Positions 59,509 through 64,000 of a stretch of DNA of 64,000 nt are shown one piece after another. Positions within the stretch are counted from its first letter, which is position 1. Every line of letters starts with the position of its first letter. Origin of the DNA: Bacillus sp. T33-2 (GTDB lineage Bacteria > Bacillota > Bacilli > Bacillales > Cytobacillaceae); NCBI RefSeq assembly GCF_002860205.1, contig NZ_PGVB01000002.1, positions 1 to 64,000 of the forward strand, written 5' to 3'. The notes beneath the pieces were generated by a model. That model saw only the letters and a list, made by a program, of their open reading frames with translations. It searched no databases and was not told where the DNA came from. Both the position numbers and the translations under genes were made by a program.

Positions 59509-59646
59509 TTACTTAGTCTCAACTTTCAATGTCTTTTCACATTGTCCACAAATTTCAGTTTTGTTTAAACTAAAGCCAACAGATTGTATTCTTAGTTGCC
59601 TCATATTCCTGGGGTGCATACATATGACATTAGATTTCTTATTCAT
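59509..59646 (-). CDS. Cys-containing small protein (45 aa)
   Basis: ATG after GAGGTGAGAGGA. CMHPR in the N-terminal half and CGQC in the C-terminal half suggest a zinc-ribbon microprotein. Unknown. Confidence 0.5.
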   Translation of the reverse strand: MNKKSNVICMHPRNMRQLRIQSVGFSLNKTEICGQCEKTLKVETK

Positions 59647-59691
59647 TCCTCTCACCTCAGTATTACGGTCTAATTTCTGTTTGATCGTAAG

Positions 59692-59934
59692 TTATTTTTC
59701 TTTTAAGTCAAATCCATACTCGTCGGCAAGCTGTTGAACAATTTCACGTTCTCTTGGATGGTCAACAATTATATCATTACTCGACCAGGCCAAATCCAAT
59801 AGTTCAAGATTTTGTTTCTCTCTAGGTAAACTTCGTTGATGCTTGGTAGTTTCATACATTACCTTATTTAAGAATCTAAGTGTTTTATACTGACTGATAC
59901 ACAATTCTTCTAATAGATCTTCTTTGGTATTCAT
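59692..59934 (-). CDS. Hypothetical protein (80 aa)
   Basis: ATG after AAAGGAGGGGTAACA. Helical (ELCISQYKTLRFLNKVMYETTK). Directly downstream of the Thg1-like gene. Confidence 0.5.
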   Translation of the reverse strand: MNTKEDLLEELCISQYKTLRFLNKVMYETTKHQRSLPREKQNLELLDLAWSSNDIIVDHPREREIVQQLADEYGFDLKEK

Positions 59935-59959
59935 TGTTACCCCTCCTTTCCCAAGAAAG

Positions 59960-60688
59960 TTAGTTTTTATCTACATACACATGTTGCTCAATGTACTCTC
60001 TATTCTGTGAAAACACTGGAGTGTCATGATCAACTTCCCATTTACTTCTCATTGCTTCCCCTTTGTTGTAATACTGCTTGGTAATACATACACCTCGTTT
60101 TTGCCACACGGGAATATCGTTCCAATTAATATCCTTCTCTAACATCAACTTATCTTGCATCTGTTTCCCGTTTAATCCTTGAAGCTGTTTATGTGGAAAG
60201 TTAGTTTGAGCCACCATTGAGATACTGTTTTTGGTTGCATCTTGTTGTCTCCATAGAAAGTAATTGCATACTTCATCATGTGGCAGTATCCATGCTCGGC
60301 TATCAAATGTAGCCAAAGACTTCTCAGGATACTTTTCCCTCATGACTTCGTTAAACTTAGCTGTCGCCATGGAAGCAGAAACGGAAACAAGTTTTTGAAG
60401 ATTATTATCAAACCATGATTGAGTTGTATGTTTGTCATAATTAGTGAGCAATAGACTAATCTCATCGGATTGATGGTAAACAATTTTACAACCCATAATA
60501 TTTTCAGCTAAGTATTTGCACGTTTCCCAAAATGCATTTACTAAATCTTCATCAAAGGGTTTCTTCATTCCTCTTGTATATGTATGAAAATGAGTTCCGT
60601 CAATTCTTAGGATTACAGGCATTCGCTTAGGCAAATTAATCCTAAAAGCATTTTCATACCCTTTCATTCTATCTCCGAATTTATCCAT
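59960..60688 (-). CDS. Thg1-like tRNA-His guanylyltransferase / 3'-5' polymerase
   Basis: 242 residues, ATG after AAAAGGAGAAGATATT. MPVILRIDGTHFHTYTRGMKKPFD contains the first metal Asp and the GTHFH loop; HQSDEISLLLTNYD holds the second carboxylate. FDSRAWILPHDEVCNYFLWRQQDATKNSISM is the conserved Thg1 core. Thg1-like proteins add nucleotides to the 5' end of tRNA or repair it. A phage copy could restore tRNAs cut by host defence; that is inference. Confidence 0.88.
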   Translation of the reverse strand: MDKFGDRMKGYENAFRINLPKRMPVILRIDGTHFHTYTRGMKKPFDEDLVNAFWETCKYLAENIMGCKIVYHQSDEISLLLTNYDKHTTQSWFDNNLQKLVSVSASMATAKFNEVMREKYPEKSLATFDSRAWILPHDEVCNYFLWRQQDATKNSISMVAQTNFPHKQLQGLNGKQMQDKLMLEKDINWNDIPVWQKRGVCITKQYYNKGEAMRSKWEVDHDTPVFSQNREYIEQHVYVDKN

Positions 60689-60786
60689 AATATCTTCTCC
60701 TTTTCTTTAAAAACATGATTTGATTGTCACACAATTGTCAATCACCTATATTCCAACAAATGCTATTCTGTATATGAGGTGATATT

Positions 60787-61266
60787 ATGACTAAATTTGC
60801 CACTAAAACTATTAAAAAAATACCAACTATACTCGATCTGTATTACTCTAGTCAACTATCTGTTAAACAAATTTCATCTCTTACCTCTACTCATCATAAG
60901 ACAGTGAGTGATGTTCTTAAGACTTTCGGAACTGGTCTACGTTCGCCAAGTGAACAAACTTTATTAAACAAGCCTACTATCCTGTCTGAAACAGCACGTC
61001 AAAACATCCTTTATGGCATCCGTAACAATCGTTACACCCCTGAGTATGCTGCAAAATTATCTGCTTCTCAAACTGGTTCAAAGAACAATCAAGCTAAATT
61101 AACTGACGAGCAAGTAATTCAAATAAGACAAGAATATAGTTTAGCATTACAAGAAGGCTATGCTAAATTTGAAACTCAGCGTATCCTGGCTAAGAAATAT
61201 GGTGTCAAAAGACCAACAATTTCTGATATTGTACTATGTAAGACATGGAAGCATATATTGGTTTGA
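60787..61266 (+). CDS. HTH DNA-binding protein, HNH-associated type without HNH
   Basis: 159 residues on the plus strand, ATG after TGAGGTGATATT. The C-terminal third (NQAKLTDEQVIQIRQEYS ... RILAKKYGVKRPTISDIVLCKTWKHI) is the helix-turn-helix tail common in phage HNH/NUMOD homing enzymes, and an N-terminal HTH-like LSVKQISSLTSTHHKTVSDVL precedes it. No HNH or GIY-YIG motif is seen, so it may be a regulator or a remnant. Confidence 0.6.
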   Translation: MTKFATKTIKKIPTILDLYYSSQLSVKQISSLTSTHHKTVSDVLKTFGTGLRSPSEQTLLNKPTILSETARQNILYGIRNNRYTPEYAAKLSASQTGSKNNQAKLTDEQVIQIRQEYSLALQEGYAKFETQRILAKKYGVKRPTISDIVLCKTWKHILV

Positions 61267-61279
61267 TTTTAGTATAAGA

Positions 61280-61492
61280 TTATTTAATATTAAAATCCTT
61301 CTTAAACCTTGTTACGTCTGCAGGTTCACCTATGTATGTAATGTTTGATTCACTCTTATACTTGCTCAAATCCAAGTCCTTGATAAACCCAGTGTCCATA
61401 ATATGTACCTTATCGTTAACTTTCTTACCGACAACAAACGTTGGATAATCATTTCGTGGATCACCATAGTCTACACTCATAATTAGAGACAT
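61280..61492 (-). CDS. Hypothetical protein (70 aa)
   Basis: Preferred ATG 61492 (MSLIMSVDYGD) after AAGGAGGTGAAATGC. Beta-rich; KKVNDKVHIMDTGFIKDLDLS. Converges with the plus-strand gene, ending 14 bp away. Confidence 0.5.
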   Translation of the reverse strand: MSLIMSVDYGDPRNDYPTFVVGKKVNDKVHIMDTGFIKDLDLSKYKSESNITYIGEPADVTRFKKDFNIK

Positions 61493-61512
61493 GCATTTCA
61501 CCTCCTTATAAA

Positions 61513-61707
61513 TTATTTTTGATTAGATAATAAAGCCATGTATCCCTTAATCATTAGTGTCCGGTAGTCCTTCTTTGGTTGTAAGTTATGTATGTTAACG
61601 TTGTCTAATGAAAGATCCAGGTTACAACATCTGCTTCCTTGCTGATAAACTGCCTTGTATGCCTTTTCTGTTTTGAAATTACCCAGAGACACAACCTTAC
61701 TAAGCAT
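61513..61707 (-). CDS. Hypothetical protein (64 aa)
   Basis: ATG after AGAGGAGGACATAAG. Mixed; two Cys in GSRCCNLDLS. First gene after the promoter at 61759. Confidence 0.5.
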   Translation of the reverse strand: MLSKVVSLGNFKTEKAYKAVYQQGSRCCNLDLSLDNVNIHNLQPKKDYRTLMIKGYMALLSNQK

Positions 61708-61758
61708 CTTATGTCCTCCTCTAAAGCTAAATAATTATTAAATTATTAATCTAAGGCT

Positions 61759-61786
61759 ATTATACCATAATCAACCACCTTGTAAA
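61759..61786 (-). promoter_or_regulatory. Sigma-A type promoter
   Basis: -35 TTTACA (61781-61786), 16 bp, -10 TATAAT (61759-61764) on the minus strand, followed by genes at 61707 and 61492. Confidence 0.55.
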
Positions 61787-61789
61787 CTC

Positions 61790-61817
61790 TTTTATTTAAA
61801 TTATTTAATAATAAAAA
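61790..61817. repeat. Diverged SPBRE-like text
   Basis: TTTATTTAAATTATTTAATA next to the promoter above; overlaps the T-run of the adjacent terminator. Confidence 0.35.
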
Positions 61818-61851
61818 ACAGACAGCGTTCGACTAAATAAACGCTGCCTGT
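61814..61851 (-). terminator. Rho-independent terminator
   Basis: On the minus strand AGACAGGCAGCGTT pairs with AACGCTGTCTGT-type bases (12 pairs including one G-U), then TTTTTT. Ends the small gene 61859-62053. Confidence 0.8.
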
Positions 61852-61858
61852 CTATGTT

Positions 61859-62053
61859 TTATGCATATTTTAACTCCTCAGTTAAATTAATAAACGGATC
61901 AAATTTTACGCTATTGTGTGAGCTGCATCCACAACCATTTGACCAACAATATAAGCATTGATTGCCTGACTGTTCTTTTTCTAGTTTTACCCCCAGGTAT
62001 GCAAGTTGCAGAGCTTTCAGTGAATACTTACCATTTTTTAATTTCATTTTCAT
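61859..62053 (-). CDS. Cys-rich small protein in the aimX position
   Basis: 64 residues, ATG after AGGGGAGGAA. CLYCWSNGCGCSS has four Cys in 10 residues, preceded by a basic N-terminus. It lies directly downstream of aimP and between its own promoter and terminator, which is where aimX is found in SPbeta. Sequence similarity to aimX products cannot be judged here, so the name is not given. Confidence 0.5.
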   Translation of the reverse strand: MKMKLKNGKYSLKALQLAYLGVKLEKEQSGNQCLYCWSNGCGCSSHNSVKFDPFINLTEELKYA

Positions 62054-62084
62054 TTCCTCCCCTATTTCCGTCCGATTTTTTTAT

Positions 62085-62112
62085 TTTATAAAATTGGAAT
62101 GTTTCTTGTAAA
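62085..62112 (-). promoter_or_regulatory. Promoter of the aimX-position gene
   Basis: -35 TTTACA (62107-62112) and -10 TATAAA (62085-62090) with 16 bp between. The -35 overlaps the end of the inverted repeat at 62111-62159, a natural place for AimR to act. Confidence 0.5.
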
Positions 62113-62159
62113 CTATAAATGGCGACATACCTAGTTAAAGGTAGTCGCCATTTATAGTT
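62111..62159. other. Long inverted repeat between aimP and the aimX-position gene
   Basis: Arms AACTATAAATGGCGAC-TACC and GGTA-GTCGCCATTTATAGTT pair over 20 bp with one unpaired base and an 8-nt loop. Only TTT follows on the minus strand, so it is an imperfect terminator or an operator. Confidence 0.65.
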
Positions 62160-62175
62160 ATGTATTTATTCGATT

Positions 62176-62301
62176 TTACAGTGTGCCACCTTCAAGAGGA
62201 GGCATGCCGCCAGGTTTTGGATCTGCAAAATGTGAATCACCAAATGCAAAACCAGATGCTAAAACTGCAACAATTGCTAATACTAGACCAAATTTCTTCA
62301 T
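62176..62301 (-). CDS. aimP: Arbitrium signal precursor
   Basis: 41 residues, ATG after GAAAGGAGGTGAAAATTC. Lys-Lys N-terminus and a hydrophobic segment (about residues 4-20) form a Sec signal; the C-terminal tail contains GMPPLEGGTL. Known AimP peptides are short C-terminal fragments ending in GA or GG (for example GMPRGA in SPbeta), so the mature signal here is unusual, and its exact ends cannot be read from the sequence. Immediately downstream of aimR, the standard order. Confidence 0.8.
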   Translation of the reverse strand: MKKFGLVLAIVAVLASGFAFGDSHFADPKPGGMPPLEGGTL

Positions 62302-62329
62302 GAATTTTCACCTCCTTTCAAGAATGTCA

Positions 62330-63475
62330 TTATCCAATCAACTCTTCTAATATTTCATCATCATACTCACGTTTCAGAAGTTCTATTCTAGGTAAATTGG
62401 CTAGAAAATTATCTCCTCTTTTGACATATTTAATGGTGGATATGATTAGTTTCTTTTCATCGTTACTATTAATTCCTTGTAAAAATGCGTGAAATGCAGG
62501 ATTAATTTTGTTTTTTGCTTCAATTAGTACCTTTGTTAAATCCTTACCTTTCATAATGTGGTAAAGCAAATAGTTATTAACGTATCGAAAATTCTCTGTT
62601 TGTGTTCTGTTCCAGTAAACATCCAAAAATTCAATTTTTTCTTTTAGGTCGTCCACTTCAAAATCTCTGTTAAGTTTTTTATACATATCCATACTGATTG
62701 TTAGATATTTATGAGAATTTTCATAAGAGGTGAATTTATATGAGTATCCTTTAATAAAGTAAGCATATGCTTTAAAGCCTTCTGGCGCATTTGATTCAAT
62801 AATATAATCTGCACATTCCCTAGCTGCTTCTGGATTATTGCGTACTCTGAGAAGATTATAAGATAATACTTCTTTTGTCCTGATCCAATACATTTCCTTG
62901 ATGTAGTCTTTTTCGATTACTTCAATATCCCTCTGTATTTCCTTCACTAAAAGATCAGTCATAACGAAATCACTTTTCTGGTTGAAACAATAATTCTGTA
63001 AGATAAGCTTAAATACTTTTAGTTCAGTAACTGTTACATTTAGGAAACTTAATTCCATAAGTAAGTTTGTATAATCTTCTTCTGTTTTTGCCAAATGGTA
63101 CTGGTAAGCCAACTTATATACTTTTGCCCACGCTTTACTTTCAATGTTCGGTGTATCAGACATTCTTTCAATTAAATTATGTAATGCTTCATATTGTTTA
63201 TTAACTGAAAGATATTCAAGCAAATATCTTGCTGATTTTTTATTCGTATTAACCTCTGAAGAATATTTAACCATAATTGTTACAGCTTCATCTTTCCAAA
63301 GTGTATTAACAAGGTGAATTAATCCTGAAAACTTATCGAAATCGCCATCTTTTCTTAAAGGTTTTTTAAGAGCACTACCACTTGCGTAGCCAGCAATTTT
63401 AGCTAATTCTTCAGCGTATCCCCTTGGGGCTAATTCAATTTCATTCAAAATCCTATGATAAAGTGACTTCGACAT
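62330..63475 (-). CDS. aimR: Arbitrium receptor / transcription regulator
   Basis: 381 residues; SPbeta AimR has 386. N-terminal helix-turn-helix (RGYAEELAKIAGYASGSALKKPLR), then repeated TPR-like helices over the remaining ~320 residues, ending ANLPRIELLKREYDDEILEEL as in known AimR proteins. AimR binds the secreted AimP peptide and, when peptide is absent, activates the downstream gene that favours lysis. ATG after AAAAGGGTGATAAAAA. Confidence 0.85.
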   Translation of the reverse strand: MSKSLYHRILNEIELAPRGYAEELAKIAGYASGSALKKPLRKDGDFDKFSGLIHLVNTLWKDEAVTIMVKYSSEVNTNKKSARYLLEYLSVNKQYEALHNLIERMSDTPNIESKAWAKVYKLAYQYHLAKTEEDYTNLLMELSFLNVTVTELKVFKLILQNYCFNQKSDFVMTDLLVKEIQRDIEVIEKDYIKEMYWIRTKEVLSYNLLRVRNNPEAARECADYIIESNAPEGFKAYAYFIKGYSYKFTSYENSHKYLTISMDMYKKLNRDFEVDDLKEKIEFLDVYWNRTQTENFRYVNNYLLYHIMKGKDLTKVLIEAKNKINPAFHAFLQGINSNDEKKLIISTIKYVKRGDNFLANLPRIELLKREYDDEILEELIG

Positions 63476-63542
63476 TTTTTATCACCCTTTTGGAAAAGTT
63501 GTTACCTTTAATTTACCACATTTATCATACTTGTACAATACT

Positions 63543-63567
63543 TTACATTAAATTATTTTATTTTAAA
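63543..63567. repeat. SPBRE-like copy upstream of aimR
   Basis: ACATTAAATTATTTTATTTT between aimR and the small gene at 63577. It may place aimR under MrpR control. Confidence 0.6.
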
Positions 63568-63576
63568 TTTAGGATA

Positions 63577-63720
63577 TTAAAATTCACTATATTTGTACAA
63601 TATAAATCCATCTTCTGCCCATAGAAGAGCATTACCACCCAATTCTTTTCTCAATTCCCTCCACAATCGATCACGTTCCTTCTTATTTCTGTATGCCACA
63701 CTTCCTAGTACATAAGTCAT
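63577..63720 (-). CDS. Small hypothetical protein (47 aa)
   Basis: ATG after AAAAGGAGGAGTTATTTT. MTYVLGSVAYRNKKERDRLW..., ending ILYKYSEF. Unknown. Confidence 0.55.
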   Translation of the reverse strand: MTYVLGSVAYRNKKERDRLWRELRKELGGNALLWAEDGFILYKYSEF

Positions 63721-63735
63721 AAAATAACTCCTCCT

Positions 63736-63763
63736 TTTAATATAATTAATTATTTTGTTTTAG
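63736..63763. repeat. SPBRE-like copy
   Basis: TAATATAATTAATTATTTTG just upstream of the small gene at 63720. Confidence 0.5.
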
Positions 63764-63791
63764 TCAACAAGGAAAGATAAACTTTCCTAAT

Positions 63792-63938
63792 TTATTCTTC
63801 AATTAATATTTTAGTGTATTCATCCAGGACACAACCAAGAAGCAAACTCTTTAGTACATCATTCTTACTGGCAGCAAACAAAACTTGATCATAAATGCAG
63901 CGGTATCCATTATAAACTTTTACATAGTATGTGTTCAT
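63792..63938 (-). CDS. Small hypothetical protein (48 aa)
   Basis: MNTYYVKVYNGYRCIYDQVL..., ATG overlapping the previous stop (ATGA-type). Mixed alpha/beta. Unknown. Confidence 0.5.
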   Translation of the reverse strand: MNTYYVKVYNGYRCIYDQVLFAASKNDVLKSLLLGCVLDEYTKILIEE

Positions 63939-64000
63939 AGACGTATCCTTACATTTGAGTCCCTAGATATTCCTTCTCCATTTAGCAGTTTCAGTAATTT
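63935..64000 (-). CDS. 3' end of a gene entering from the right
   Basis: Open frame of 21 codons ending KLLKLLNGEGISRDSNVRIRL, with TGA at 63935 overlapping the next ATG. Only the C-terminus is inside the window. Confidence 0.4.
   Translation of the reverse strand, partial: KLLKLLNGEGISRDSNVRIRL

Noticed and set aside
1-64000. tRNA or rRNA genes
   Set aside because: No cloverleaf with a GTTC-type T-arm and acceptor stem could be recognised by eye in the intergenic gaps, which are mostly short and AT-rich.

Overview
The window is about 64 kb of AT-rich phage or prophage DNA from the SPbeta family of large temperate phages of Bacillaceae. The supporting evidence is an arbitrium pair (aimP-aimR), a YopO/MrpR(YopR)/YopQ/YopP lysogeny block, a YorF- to YorM-like replication block with a PHP-type DNA polymerase III alpha subunit, a nrdH-nrdI-nrdE-nrdF operon with thyA, a small ATP-dependent ligase, and an AT-rich dispersed repeat that matches the concept of the SPbeta repeated element (SPBRE). 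No structural genes, lysis genes, serine integrase or attachment site are visible, so this is the early/middle and regulatory part of the genome. Nearly all genes lie on the minus strand, tightly packed with strong Shine-Dalgarno sites.

Layout. 0.1-1.7 kb: RecU-like nuclease and small genes. 1.7-4.0 kb: a miniature type V (Cas12f/V-U3-like) CRISPR locus, made of an effector of 447 residues and, on the same strand, two successive tracrRNA-like plus repeat-array units. 4.1-6.4 kb: GIY-YIG endonuclease, macrodomain protein and small genes. 6.5-11.7 kb: thymidylate synthase, MazG-like pyrophosphohydrolase and class Ib ribonucleotide reductase with NrdI and a glutaredoxin-like protein. 11.7-23.6 kb: small phage genes, Dam-type methylase, a possible EVE/PUA-nuclease fusion, a second methylase-like protein, a metallophosphatase, a Mom-like DNA-modification protein and a 3D-domain protein. 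23.8-34.3 kb: replisome (Pol III alpha, RecJ-like exonuclease, primase, DnaB-like helicase, zinc protein, Sak4/RecA-like ATPase, probable ssDNA-binding protein). 34.3-48.5 kb: nucleotidase, NMP kinase, DNA methylase and many small genes, ending in two host-like genes (YyaC-like and YjbA-like). 48.7-54.5 kb: lysogeny block with an SOS-box promoter, YopO-like repressor, MrpR, YopQ-like and YopP-like proteins, and a DNA ligase on the plus strand. 54.5-61.7 kb: small genes plus a Thg1-like nucleotidyltransferase. 61.8-63.5 kb: arbitrium module.

How it fits together. Nucleotide-supply genes and the replisome make phage DNA. Methylases and the Mom-like enzyme probably protect it. MrpR binding to SPBRE copies in front of operons would hold lytic genes silent, and arbitrium signalling and a LexA-type box would feed into that decision. 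The CRISPR locus has no adaptation genes; it could act against competing mobile elements or on host genes.

All calls come from reading the sequence. No database or folding program was run, and family names rest on remembered motifs.
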